From DTU064 sp045588245 (GTDB lineage: Bacteria > Bacillota > Clostridia > Oscillospirales > CAG-272), in the NCBI GenBank assembly GCA_045588245.1, contig JAZNDW010000001.1, forward strand, positions 213,752-277,751: 64,000 bases of DNA, in the 5' to 3' direction. The notes under the pieces are model-generated. The model was not told the origin of the DNA and searched no databases. It saw only the letters and a program-made list of their open reading frames with translations. This document shows, piece after piece, positions 41,001 through 49,507 of the stretch (its first letter is position 1; every line of letters starts with the position of its first letter). The translations under genes and the position numbers were made by a program.

Positions 41001-41646
41001 TTTTCGCCTTTTCCGCCTCTTTTTCAAGCGGCCCCACACGTCCTTCTATCTCGGACAAAATGTCGTTTGCGCGAAGCATATTATCCTCGGCATTAGCGAG
41101 CTGACGCTCAGCTTCATGCCGTTTGTGACGGTATTTAGAAATACCCGCCGCTTCTTCAAAAACGGTACGTCTGTCCTCGCTCTTGCGCGACAGTATCTCC
41201 GCAATCTTTCCCTGTCCAACAATTGAATATCCCTCGCGTCCGATACCCGTATTCATGAAAAGCTCGTGAATATCACGCAGACGGCAAGGACGGCGGTTGA
41301 TAAAATATTCGCTGTCTCCCGCTTTATAATAACGGCGCGTTACCGTGACCTCATCGTAAGGCACATTGAGCTTGCCGCCCTTTTCGGTGTTTTCAAACGT
41401 CACCGATACTTCGGCGTATCCCATTGGATTGCGTCCGTCCGCACCTGCGAAAACGACGTCTTCCATCTTCGTGCCGCGTATGTTCTTGCTTGAAATTTCG
41501 CCGAGTACCCAACGCATCGCGTCTGTGATGTTGGATTTTCCGCTTCCGTTCGGTCCCACGATAACGGTAGAGCCGTGGTCAAATTCGATTTTCGTTTTGT
41601 CGGGGAACGATTTGAACCCCTGCATTTCCAGTGATTTTAAGTACAC
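38038..41646 (-). CDS. smc: Chromosome segregation ATPase SMC
   Basis: Condensin core that compacts and segregates the chromosome with ScpA and ScpB, both encoded at 56-57 kb. The 1202-residue protein has Walker A GPNGSGKSN (31-39), two long coiled coils, a hinge around 530-660 (GKVYGPVSHIISVANEYVTA) and the C-terminal ABC signature LSGGEQAFVAIALLF with Walker B FCIFDEIESALDE. Start is GTG with GGGAG upstream. Placed between the radical SAM gene and ftsY. Confidence 0.97.
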   Translation of the reverse strand: MYLKSLEMQGFKSFPDKTKIEFDHGSTVIVGPNGSGKSNITDAMRWVLGEISSKNIRGTKMEDVVFAGADGRNPMGYAEVSVTFENTEKGGKLNVPYDEVTVTRRYYKAGDSEYFINRRPCRLRDIHELFMNTGIGREGYSIVGQGKIAEILSRKSEDRRTVFEEAAGISKYRHKRHEAERQLANAEDNMLRANDILSEIEGRVGPLEKEAEKAKKYLELYERKRSADIALTVYDSRRIRVELKEAENDFILSTHELEMIEDTVDGLEAQSERLSEASQSNKLSSERAYTRIRELTTERTRLESEFRALETDCYHSLSQIEECKENIAKTEQQIVSARDEETDVASRIEELRRELFNEEAALSEKKEALSAAEAKLSQITAELEERFGYLKACEEEIVDYRVRLNVLRDSMKSGDEKNVAVSDEIEKYARASRGYSQKAAAEERNVNDFSAGIEAADVAIAELDGDVTKIDEQLDTLREHRNVASASLESLDRRIDALVRLEENFEGYGKSVKFVMDSASRGEIKGKVYGPVSHIISVANEYVTAIETALGANLQNIVVEDEETAKSAIRSLKAAGAGRSTFYPLTAVRAQEPGREVKEAQNKNGFIGIASELTEYDVKYAEIVKYLLGRVCVFDNLDNAALAAKASGYKIRAVTLDGQQINAGGSFTGGSAKRESGMLTRAGEIKSLRAERSLRAREMENLDAKIVDASKKRAASLSKKADEVSRRDMMDAMMRAAMSARDTYKAQLDATETLINQLRTDYELRLEQKSQYETDLVSLSEKLADAEANAEKVKREREELDVLRHEADDARANAASVLTEAMLSVARIENRIEAEELLRGEKTRRLAELDEQRVVYERRAAELTEDTRLSTEKQAENRKLFAETEISLRTVEDEREKLESGGMEFEQRQIELRRKIREKTDEKENIVRVHMKNEQRKTNLAEQIDKLIAYLWDEYSLTFSAAAELDYPEVTSENRTEVSKTLTECKNKIRSLGSVNVNAIEEFKEVNEKYLYLSRQMEDLRVAKDNLTAVINDLNNDMEKSFVDAFTRINSRFGEVFRELFGGGNAEIYLSDPTDVLSSGIEIKAAPPGKVIKNLSLLSGGEQAFVAIALLFAMIHVNPTPFCIFDEIESALDEVNVDRFANYVKRYSDDMQFVIVTHRRGTMETADSLYGITMPKHGISRVLMLDTNDMETKAKYASDGAK

Positions 41647-41664
41647 TTTGTTCTCCCTTGTCGG

Positions 41665-42681
41665 TTACTTTATACCGTCGGTTTCGACTCGCACACAATA
41701 GCCCGAAAGTTCATCGCTTTCTTTGAATCGCAAGGTGCATAGTCCGTATATTTTCTTGATTTTTTCGCTGTTTTGGCGTTTATGTCCAACAGCTTTTGAA
41801 ACAGCTCCGCGCGGCACATACACAGTTACGTTCCCCGCGAGCTTTTCACAGTTATTTTCGTCTGTAATTCTATTATAAAACACCGCAGATTCGCAAAGCT
41901 CGCCGAGAGCAGGATGGTTAGGTCCTGCAGCGTAGCGTGACGAATGAAGATTCTCCGATTCGCAAAGCCCCACGCGAAGCATGTTGACGCCGTGTTTATA
42001 AAAAATTTCAAGCAACGGTGCCGTTCTTTTTACGGCATCCTCCACCGTCAGCGGCACGTATTCGCCTCGATTCATCATATAGGATAGCTCCGTTCCGTCA
42101 AAAACAACGGTCGGATATATCCGTGCCTCGCGGCAACCTGCGCGGCATATCGCCTCAGCACACTCTATTTCGTCTTCGGGCGTTGACAGCGGAAGCCCCA
42201 CCATCATCTGTCCTCCGACAGCATAGCCGCGTTCGTTTAGCATGCGGCACGCACGCATCGAATCGTCGGGAGTGTGTCCGCGGCGCGATGCCGAAAGCAC
42301 ACGCGCCGACATACTCTGTATTCCGAGCTCAACAGCCTTCACAGAATAGCCCGAAAGAATATCGAGCACCGTATCGTCTATATAATCGGGGCGTGTCGAG
42401 CAGCGTATGCCCGAAGCTTTACCGTCTTTGACATACTCTTCGGCAATATCGAGCAAATACGTCATCAGTTCGCGGTCGATCCCCGTGAACGATCCGCCAA
42501 AAAAAGCAATCTCGCAATCGGCGTCGCCGCCGATCGTTTCAAGTGCGCCGTCGATAATGTTACGCAAATTTTGCGGATCAAAGCGTTCCGTTCCCGATAT
42601 GACACGCTGATTACAGAAAACACAATCGTTTGGACATCCGAGATGCGGAATAAAAACGGGAATATTTACGTGTCTGCTCAT
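41665..42681 (-). CDS. Radical SAM protein, Elp3-like
   Basis: A 338-residue radical SAM enzyme. The cluster motif is CPNDCVFCNQ (CxxxCxxC) near the N-terminus, followed by FFGGSFTG, GIRCSTRPDYID and VELGIQSMS, as in Elp3-type proteins that modify wobble uridines. It lacks the acetyltransferase half of Elp3. The same gene lies between rnc and smc in many Clostridia; substrate not established. Its ATG overlaps the rnc stop (ATGA). Confidence 0.88.
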   Translation of the reverse strand: MSRHVNIPVFIPHLGCPNDCVFCNQRVISGTERFDPQNLRNIIDGALETIGGDADCEIAFFGGSFTGIDRELMTYLLDIAEEYVKDGKASGIRCSTRPDYIDDTVLDILSGYSVKAVELGIQSMSARVLSASRRGHTPDDSMRACRMLNERGYAVGGQMMVGLPLSTPEDEIECAEAICRAGCREARIYPTVVFDGTELSYMMNRGEYVPLTVEDAVKRTAPLLEIFYKHGVNMLRVGLCESENLHSSRYAAGPNHPALGELCESAVFYNRITDENNCEKLAGNVTVYVPRGAVSKAVGHKRQNSEKIKKIYGLCTLRFKESDELSGYCVRVETDGIK

Positions 42682-43403
42682 TGGTCGTCAACGCCGAAAA
42701 GCTTCAGCGCTTCCTTTGCCGCTGCCTGTTCGGCGGCGCGCTTTGAACGTCCTTTTCCATGACCGATGACGTTGCTGTTAAGTCTTGCCTCAACGTCAAA
42801 CGTCTTTTCGTGATCGGGGCCATCCTCTCCGACGACGACATACTGCAGAACTTCCCCGTCAACCTGCTGAATAACCTGCTGCAAGAGCGTCTTATAGTCA
42901 AAATAATCCGTTCTGTCGCTGATCTTTCGAATCTCGTCTTTGATATAAGGCAAAATGAATTCGGAAACCGCCGCCTTGCCGTCATTCCCCTGCGCTTCCG
43001 CGTCAATGTAGACGGCGGCGATTAGCGCCTCGTATGCATCGGAAATGATCGACTTGCGGTGTCTGCCGTTGCTTCTGTTTTCGCCACGTCCGAGGTAGAG
43101 AAACTCACCGAGCCCAATGGCTTCGGCATATTCCGCAAGCGCCGATTCACAAACGAGAGATGAACGTATACGTGTCAGCTCGCCTTCCTGCTTGCTTTTA
43201 TAATTTCCGAACAAATACTCACTGACTACCAAAGAAAGCACCGAGTCTCCGAAAAACTCAAGACGTTCGTTACACTCGATATTTTTGTCGCGGTTTTCGT
43301 TCGCGTATGATGAATGTGTCACAGCGCGGCGGACGAGAGCTTGGTCTCGAAATTTATATGCTATTCTGTTTTCAAGTAATTCAATATCATAAGGGTAATC
43401 CAT
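42678..43403 (-). CDS. rnc: Ribonuclease III
   Basis: Cuts double-stranded RNA, including rRNA precursors. The 241-residue protein has the signature NERLEFFGDSVLSLVVSEYL with catalytic acidic residues, a second acidic site in SDAYEALIAAVYID, and a C-terminal dsRNA-binding domain (DYKTLLQQVIQ, GKGRSKRAAEQAAAKEALK). GGGGAG precedes the ATG. plsX lies 48 bases upstream with no acpP between them. Confidence 0.96.
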   Translation of the reverse strand: MDYPYDIELLENRIAYKFRDQALVRRAVTHSSYANENRDKNIECNERLEFFGDSVLSLVVSEYLFGNYKSKQEGELTRIRSSLVCESALAEYAEAIGLGEFLYLGRGENRSNGRHRKSIISDAYEALIAAVYIDAEAQGNDGKAAVSEFILPYIKDEIRKISDRTDYFDYKTLLQQVIQQVDGEVLQYVVVGEDGPDHEKTFDVEARLNSNVIGHGKGRSKRAAEQAAAKEALKLFGVDDQ

Positions 43404-43451
43404 TACCGTTCTCCCCAGTAACAGTTATTTGCAAAAGCATTTTTCGTTTTT

Positions 43452-44465
43452 TCAGATATCAAGTTTGGAAAGTTCTTCCTTCATAATACCGATAATATCT
43501 TTTTCAACACATGATACCGCCTGATGAATGGCGTTGCACACCGCTTTTGCGTCGGAGCTTCCGTGAGCCTTTATAACGGGGCTCTTCAAGCCCAAAAACG
43601 GCGCTCCGCCGTGTTCAGACGAATCAAAGCTCTTTTTCATCTTTGAAATATGCGGCTTGACAAAAATCGACGAGAATTTTGTCAGTGCGTTCGTCATGTA
43701 AAGGCCTTTGAGCGTCTTCATCATAAAGCCGCCCATTCCTTCGATCAGTTTAAGCACGATATTTCCCGTGAATCCGTCGCATACGAGGACATCGCAAGCG
43801 CCAAAGGGTATCTCGCGGGCTTCAACATTGCCGACAAAGTTTACGTTCGATTCGGCAAGAAGCTTATGCGCGCGGACGTAAAGCTCCGTGCCCTTCGTCT
43901 CTTCGGTGCCATTGTTGAGCAGACCCGTTCTCGGGTTTTCAACGCCCATGATAGACTTCATGTAAACCGAACCGATAACGGACCATTGTAACAGATAGTC
44001 CTCGGTGATCTGTGTGTTCGCTCCCGAATCCATCAGAAGTGTCGGCGTCGGGAACGGCAGCAGTGCCGCAATGCACGAACGTCTTACGTTGAGTAAGCGT
44101 CCAACAAAGACGGAGCTTGCCAGATGAAGCGCACCCGTGCTTCCCGCTGAAAGAAAAGCGTCGCCCTGCTTGCCATATCCGTTGTCGGGCTTAAGCATCT
44201 TCATGCCGATCGACATCGACGACTCGCTTTTGCTCTTTACGGCATGTATCGGGGACTCGTCCATCGTGATATACACAGGCGTATGTACGATATCGATTCC
44301 GTCAAGCGAAAGTCCGAGATCCGCTGCCGACTTATTTATTGCGTCACGGTCACCCACAAGAGTAAACTCAACATTGTCTCCGCATTCGTTTTTGGCGCGT
44401 ACCGCGCCCTCAACGAGGGCGGCGGGCGCGTTGTCACCGCCCATAGCGTCTATAATAATTCTCAT
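43452..44465 (-). CDS. plsX: Phosphate acyltransferase PlsX
   Basis: Makes acyl-phosphate from acyl-ACP for phospholipid synthesis. The 337-residue protein begins IIIDAMGGDNAP, with AKSESSMSIGMKML, SAGSTGALHLAS and DVLVCDGFTGNIVLKLIEG, all family motifs. Its start overlaps the trmFO stop by four bases; GGAG precedes the ATG. Confidence 0.96.
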   Translation of the reverse strand: MRIIIDAMGGDNAPAALVEGAVRAKNECGDNVEFTLVGDRDAINKSAADLGLSLDGIDIVHTPVYITMDESPIHAVKSKSESSMSIGMKMLKPDNGYGKQGDAFLSAGSTGALHLASSVFVGRLLNVRRSCIAALLPFPTPTLLMDSGANTQITEDYLLQWSVIGSVYMKSIMGVENPRTGLLNNGTEETKGTELYVRAHKLLAESNVNFVGNVEAREIPFGACDVLVCDGFTGNIVLKLIEGMGGFMMKTLKGLYMTNALTKFSSIFVKPHISKMKKSFDSSEHGGAPFLGLKSPVIKAHGSSDAKAVCNAIHQAVSCVEKDIIGIMKEELSKLDI

Positions 44466-45790
44466 TTTTTGTCTCCGTTTAAGATTTCTTTTAATGTATC
44501 GACAGCGCGGCGTGAATACTCCTCGTTTCTTGCGCGCTTGCCGCCCTTAACTTTGTATCCGAGCGGTTCAACGATACCGTAATTGGCATTCATCGGCTGA
44601 AAATTCTTCGATGCCGAGCCGACAGCAACGAAATTAGCCATAGCACCCGTCATCGTCGATGCGGGGAGTACAAACGGCTCTTCTGCAAGACTTCGGCGAA
44701 GTGCATTTATGCCTGCGTAAAGTCCGGATGCCGCCGATTCAACGTACCCTTCAACACCCGTTATCTGACCTGCGAAGAAAATATTCGGACGTTTTTTCAT
44801 GGAATAATCGTTTGACAGTATTCCCGGCGAATTAAGATACGTGTTGCGGTGCATAACGCCGTAGCGCAGAAACTCTGCATTCCCGAGTCCGGGGATCATG
44901 GAAAAGACGCGCTTTTGCTCGGGAAAAGCGAGGTGCGTCTGAAATCCGACGAGGTTATACATCGTTCCCTCGACATTTTCACGTCGCAATTGAACGACGG
45001 CAAAAGGATCGCGTCCCGTCTTAGGATCGGGAAGTCCTACAGGCTTAAGCGGACCGAAGCAGAGCGTTTCCCTGCCGCGTGATGCCATCACTTCAACGGG
45101 CATACAGCCCTCAAACACCGTCAGCCCCTCGTCTTTATCGAAATCGTGAAGCTCTGCCGTGCGTGCCGTTACGAGCGCGTCATAGAAAGCATCATACTCG
45201 TCCTTCGTCATCGGACAGTTAAGGTAATCTGTAGGCTCGCCCTTGCCGTAGCGCGATGCAAAATACGCGCGGTCATAGTCGATGCTGTCTGCGGCAACGA
45301 TTGGCGCCGCGGCATCGAAGAAATGGAGTCCGTCGATTCCGAGGACTTCTCTTATGTGCTCCGAGAGCGCATCGGAAGTCAGCGGTCCTGTCGCAACGAC
45401 GGTAACGGTCGAGTCGTCGATCTCTGTAACCTCATCGTTAACGACGGTAATGTTAGGATGATTTTTGATCTTTTCTGTGACGTATTCGGAAAATTTCACT
45501 CTGTCAACGGCAAGTGCCGATCCCGCGGGCACACGGGAAGCTTCTGCTGCCTCCATGATGAGCGAGCCCATCATACGCATTTCCGCTTTGAGAAGTCCGA
45601 CGGCGTTATTAACATCGTCGGAGCGCAGTGAATTACTGCAAACGAGCTCGGCATATCCGTCGCTTTTGTGAGCGGCAGAACGCTTATGCGGTTTCATCTC
45701 ATGAAGCGTCACACGTACACCGCGCTCCGCCGCCTGCCAGGCGGCTTCGCAGCCTGCGAGGCCTGCGCCAATAACTTTAATTTCACTCAT
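44462..45790 (-). CDS. trmFO: tRNA m5U54 methyltransferase TrmFO
   Basis: Folate- and FAD-dependent methylation of U54 in tRNA. The 442-residue protein starts MSEIKVIGAGLAGCEAAWQA with the FAD-binding glycine motif, and has ELVCSNSLRSDDVNNAVGLL and QITGVEGYVESAASGLYAG, typical for TrmFO. The ATG at 45790 overlaps the end of topA by eight bases; the longer open frame upstream lies within topA and is ignored. Order dprA-topA-trmFO is the Firmicutes norm. Confidence 0.96.
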   Translation of the reverse strand: MSEIKVIGAGLAGCEAAWQAAERGVRVTLHEMKPHKRSAAHKSDGYAELVCSNSLRSDDVNNAVGLLKAEMRMMGSLIMEAAEASRVPAGSALAVDRVKFSEYVTEKIKNHPNITVVNDEVTEIDDSTVTVVATGPLTSDALSEHIREVLGIDGLHFFDAAAPIVAADSIDYDRAYFASRYGKGEPTDYLNCPMTKDEYDAFYDALVTARTAELHDFDKDEGLTVFEGCMPVEVMASRGRETLCFGPLKPVGLPDPKTGRDPFAVVQLRRENVEGTMYNLVGFQTHLAFPEQKRVFSMIPGLGNAEFLRYGVMHRNTYLNSPGILSNDYSMKKRPNIFFAGQITGVEGYVESAASGLYAGINALRRSLAEEPFVLPASTMTGAMANFVAVGSASKNFQPMNANYGIVEPLGYKVKGGKRARNEEYSRRAVDTLKEILNGDKK

Positions 45791-48050
45791 TGGGGTTTTC
45801 CTTATTTTCAGGTGTAAATTCGCGTTTGTAACCGCAGCCGTCGTTCTTGCAAACCAAAAGGTTCTTGCCCTTCTTTTCGTAGAGCATGCCGCCGCATTCG
45901 GGGCACTTTTCAACCGAAGGCTTATCCCACGATGAAAAGTCGCATTCGGGATACTTCACGCAGCTGTAGAACACCGATTTGTTACGTCCCCACTTCGTCA
46001 GCACGTCAGAGCCGCACTTGGGGCACTTGACGTCGATCGTTTGACCGTAGGGGCGTGTGTACTTACATTCGGGGTACTTTGAACAAGCGTAAAAGTTGCC
46101 GTATCTGCCGTGGCGGATGACCATATCCGCACCGCATTCTTCACATTTGTATTCGACTTTTTCGACAGGTTTTTCGGTCTTTTCGGCTTCTGTCGTTTTA
46201 TTAAGCGGCTTTGTGTTTTTGCATTCGGGATAGTTCGGACAAGCGGCGAATTTGCCGAAGCGTCCGCTTTTTACTACCATAGTTGCGCCGCACTTATCGC
46301 AGATGATATCAGTTTCTTCGCTCGGCAGCTCAAGGCGAGTCGCCGTTGCGGTTGCCGATTCAAGCTCCTTTGCAAAATTTTCATAGAAACTGCGAAGGAC
46401 TTCCTTCATCGTCGTTACGCCGTCTTCGACGTCGTCAAGACGGCTCTCCATCGTTGCTGTGAACTTATAGTCAACGATATCCGGGAAGCTTTCTTTCATA
46501 AGCTTCGTCGTTGCTTCCCCCAGGCTCGTGGGCTTCAGCGATTTTCCCTCACGAACGATGTATTCGCGCTGTGCGATGGTGGGGACGATGAGCAGGTACG
46601 TGCTCGGACGGCCGATACCGAGCTCTTCCAAGAGCTTGATAAGGGACGCTTCCGTATATCTCATGGGCGGCTCTGTGAAGTGCTGTTCGGGCAAAGCTTC
46701 ACACAAAACGAGTTCTTCGTCTGCGTTTATCTCGGGCAGGAGCTTTTCCTTGTCGTCCGCGTTCTTTTCATCATCGGTAGATTCTTCGTAAACCGCAAGG
46801 AATCCGGGGAATTTCACGGTGCTTCCCGAAGAATGGAAGGTGTATCCGCCCGCTTCGATTACGGCAGACACCGTATTGATCTCCGCTGCCGCCATCTGGC
46901 TTGCGATATAGCGGTTCCAGATGAGCTTATAGAGTCTGTACTGATCCACCGAAAGATACTTTCTTATTTTTGAAGGCTCGATTGCAACGTTTACGGGGCG
47001 TACTGCCTCGTGTGCGTCCTGTGCACCCGACTTCGTTTTGAAAATTCTCGGTTCTGCGGGTGTATACTTCGCACCGAATTTGTCGTGGATATACTCAAGC
47101 GTCGCTGTCTGAACCTCCGTTGATATACGAACGGAGTCCGTTCTCATATAGGTGATAAGCCCCTGCACGCCGCCGTTTTCCGTTCCGAGGTCGATACCCT
47201 CGTAAAGCTCCTGCGCCACGCGCATGGTGCGTGTTGACTGGAAATTAAGCTTGCGCGAAGCCTCCTGTTGGAGCGTAGACGTTGTGAAGGGCGGCGCCGG
47301 CTGACGCAACTTTGTCGCGTGCTTACATTCTTTCACGAAAAACGTCTTGCCGCGCACCGCGTCAAGGACGCGTGCGGCATCAGCTTCGCTGTCGAGCGGA
47401 AGCTTACCGTCTTCATTTCCGTAAAAATGCGCGGTGAGCATATCTCCTCTCGGAGTTTTGAGCTCCGCGTCAATCGTCCAGTATTCCTTGGGAACGAACG
47501 CTCTGATCTCCTCCTCGCGGTCAACGATAACTCTCGTTGCAACGGACTGAACGCGGCCTGCGGAAAGTCCGCTGCGTACCGTTGCCCAAAGGTAGGGACT
47601 CAGCTTATAGCCGACGATACGGTCAAGGATACGGCGCGCTTGCTGCGCGTCCACAAGCCCCATATCGATGCGTCTCGGATGCTTGATAGCCTCCTTGACG
47701 GCGGTTTTTGTAACTTCGTTGAATGTGATTCTGTGGCTTCCGTCAAGCGGAATGCCGAGTGCCACGGAAAGATGCCACGCGATAGCTTCTCCTTCGCGGT
47801 CAGGGTCCGTTGCGATATATATTTTATCAGCGTTTTTCGCTTCTTTTTTTAGTTCTTTGATAAGGTCTCCCTTGCCGCGGATGTTGATATACTTCGGTTC
47901 AAAATCGTTTTCAACATCAACGCCGAGCGTGCTTTTGGGAAGATCTCTTACGTGTCCTTTGGATGCAACTACGCGGTAGTTGCGTCCGAGGTAGCCCTCG
48001 ACTGTAGCCGCCTTCGTCGGCGACTCCATAATAATCAGATTGTTTGCCAT
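45783..48050 (-). CDS. topA: DNA topoisomerase I
   Basis: Type IA topoisomerase relaxing negative supercoils. The 755-residue protein starts MANNLIIMESPTKAATVEGY (TOPRIM domain) with AAGGAC before the ATG at 48050, rather than at an upstream ATG inside the dprA 3' region. The catalytic tyrosine lies in LITYMRTDSVRIS. Four C-terminal zinc ribbons are visible (CDKCGATM, CEECGADM, CPKCGSDV, CPECGGML), more than the three of E. coli TopA. Part of the dprA-topA-trmFO set. Confidence 0.96.
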   Translation of the reverse strand: MANNLIIMESPTKAATVEGYLGRNYRVVASKGHVRDLPKSTLGVDVENDFEPKYINIRGKGDLIKELKKEAKNADKIYIATDPDREGEAIAWHLSVALGIPLDGSHRITFNEVTKTAVKEAIKHPRRIDMGLVDAQQARRILDRIVGYKLSPYLWATVRSGLSAGRVQSVATRVIVDREEEIRAFVPKEYWTIDAELKTPRGDMLTAHFYGNEDGKLPLDSEADAARVLDAVRGKTFFVKECKHATKLRQPAPPFTTSTLQQEASRKLNFQSTRTMRVAQELYEGIDLGTENGGVQGLITYMRTDSVRISTEVQTATLEYIHDKFGAKYTPAEPRIFKTKSGAQDAHEAVRPVNVAIEPSKIRKYLSVDQYRLYKLIWNRYIASQMAAAEINTVSAVIEAGGYTFHSSGSTVKFPGFLAVYEESTDDEKNADDKEKLLPEINADEELVLCEALPEQHFTEPPMRYTEASLIKLLEELGIGRPSTYLLIVPTIAQREYIVREGKSLKPTSLGEATTKLMKESFPDIVDYKFTATMESRLDDVEDGVTTMKEVLRSFYENFAKELESATATATRLELPSEETDIICDKCGATMVVKSGRFGKFAACPNYPECKNTKPLNKTTEAEKTEKPVEKVEYKCEECGADMVIRHGRYGNFYACSKYPECKYTRPYGQTIDVKCPKCGSDVLTKWGRNKSVFYSCVKYPECDFSSWDKPSVEKCPECGGMLYEKKGKNLLVCKNDGCGYKREFTPENKENPNE

Positions 48051-48072
48051 ACGTGTCCTTTTTTGTTGCGAT

Positions 48073-49446
48073 TTAGTTATTGTTTTTGATATATCTGCCG
48101 CCGGGGACGGAGCTGATATATCCAAGAATCTCAAGCACCGTCAACGAGCTCATGACGTCCGAAGCGGAAAAGCCTTTTCCCAAAAGCTCGTCGGGTGTGA
48201 CCGCCGAGTCGCCCATGGCGTCAAGAACGGCGCGTTCCGCGTCCGTTATCGGCACATCGTTAGACTTTTGCGCGGACGGTGCCGCCGCTTTCGGTTTCGG
48301 GGGCACTTCTGCCTCCTTGCGGTCGTCCGCAAATGAATACGACTTTACGATAGCGCCTGCGGTTTTGCTTATTTGCAGGTCCTCTTTGTAAGTCTTGCTT
48401 TCTGTTCGCTTTTGCTCGCGCGCCTTTTGCGCTTCGCGCTTCTTTTCTTCTTTTTTCTCCGCCGTTTTATCACTGCGGGATGCGATCTTTCTTGCTTTCG
48501 CTGTGTTGTGTCCGTGTTCGACGGACAGCTTACGCTCCGCGTGCTCCGCGGCAGCTACAAAGATCTTATGCGGATAAATGAATTCGTATGTTCCGATCAC
48601 ATCCTCCGCAGACGTAACGACGCGTGCGCCGTTTTTGATCAGATCGTTACAGCCTTCGCTGTTTTTATTGCCAAGCTCCCCTGGAACGGCGAAGATATCA
48701 CGGCCCTGATAGAGTGCCGTTCTCGCCGTAATGAGCGCACCTGAACCTGCGGGAGCTTCAACTACGACGGTTCCCTGCGACAAGCCTGATATGATCCTGT
48801 TTCTGACGGGAAAATGCGCGCCGGCAGGCTCCGATCCCGGAGGATATTCGGTGATAAGCATACCGCTGCGGCATATATGCTCAGACAACAACTTATGCTG
48901 ACGCGGATAAACGACGTCGATACCGCAGCCGAGTACGGCAACGGTGGGACTGCCTGCGTCAAGCGCACCGTTTGCCGCCATAGCGTCGCAACCAAGCGCC
49001 ATTCCCGACACGATAACGGCTCCACCTGCTGCCATAGCGTACGAAAGGCGGTATGCCTGCGCTTCGCCGTATTCCGTCATCGTTCTTGTACCGACGACGG
49101 CAATGCAGACCTCGTCGTTCAAGTCTATGAAACGTCCGCGGTAATATAATACAACGGGCGGATCGATCAGCGTTTTCAAACGTTTCGGGTATGCACGGTC
49201 ACCGTACGTCAGAACACCCCAATGACGCTTGATACAAAGCGCAAGTATATTTTCAGCGCGTGTTATATCCTTATCGCAAAGCGCATCTACAGCTTCTTTC
49301 GGGATGCCGGGTATTTCCTCAAAGCGTTCGCGGGGAGCGTCGTATATTTCACGGAGTGTATCAAAAGACGCAAAAAGCTTATTGTAGACTCGACTTCCCT
49401 GTCCGCATGCAAGCGACAGCCATATCCAGATCAATCTGTCCGACAT
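48073..49446 (-). CDS. dprA: DNA processing protein DprA
   Basis: Loads RecA on incoming single-stranded DNA during transformation. The 457-residue protein has an N-terminal SAM-like domain, the Rossmann-fold core (VVGTRTMTEYG, VSGMALGCDAMAANGALDAG, LGCGIDVVYP, FPVRNRIISGLSQGTVVVEA), a lysine/glutamate-rich linker of about 50 residues (EKKEEKKREAQKAREQKR) not common to the family, and a C-terminal winged helix (VPITDAERAVLDAMGDSAVT). CGGAG precedes the ATG. Does not prove competence. Confidence 0.94.
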   Translation of the reverse strand: MSDRLIWIWLSLACGQGSRVYNKLFASFDTLREIYDAPRERFEEIPGIPKEAVDALCDKDITRAENILALCIKRHWGVLTYGDRAYPKRLKTLIDPPVVLYYRGRFIDLNDEVCIAVVGTRTMTEYGEAQAYRLSYAMAAGGAVIVSGMALGCDAMAANGALDAGSPTVAVLGCGIDVVYPRQHKLLSEHICRSGMLITEYPPGSEPAGAHFPVRNRIISGLSQGTVVVEAPAGSGALITARTALYQGRDIFAVPGELGNKNSEGCNDLIKNGARVVTSAEDVIGTYEFIYPHKIFVAAAEHAERKLSVEHGHNTAKARKIASRSDKTAEKKEEKKREAQKAREQKRTESKTYKEDLQISKTAGAIVKSYSFADDRKEAEVPPKPKAAAPSAQKSNDVPITDAERAVLDAMGDSAVTPDELLGKGFSASDVMSSLTVLEILGYISSVPGGRYIKNNN

Positions 49447-49462
49447 TTATGTTCTCCGTTCC

Positions 49463-49488
49463 GCCGACAGTGTGTCGGCAATTTTTTT
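49463..49488 (+). terminator. Plus-strand terminator-like hairpin upstream of dprA
   Basis: Stem GCCGACA / TGTCGGC with a three-base loop, followed by AATTTTTTT on the plus strand, while both flanking genes read leftward. On the minus strand it would sit directly before the dprA ribosome site as a stem without a T tract. Confidence 0.55.
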
Positions 49489-49507
49489 GTTGCCCTCGAC
49501 GGGGCGG

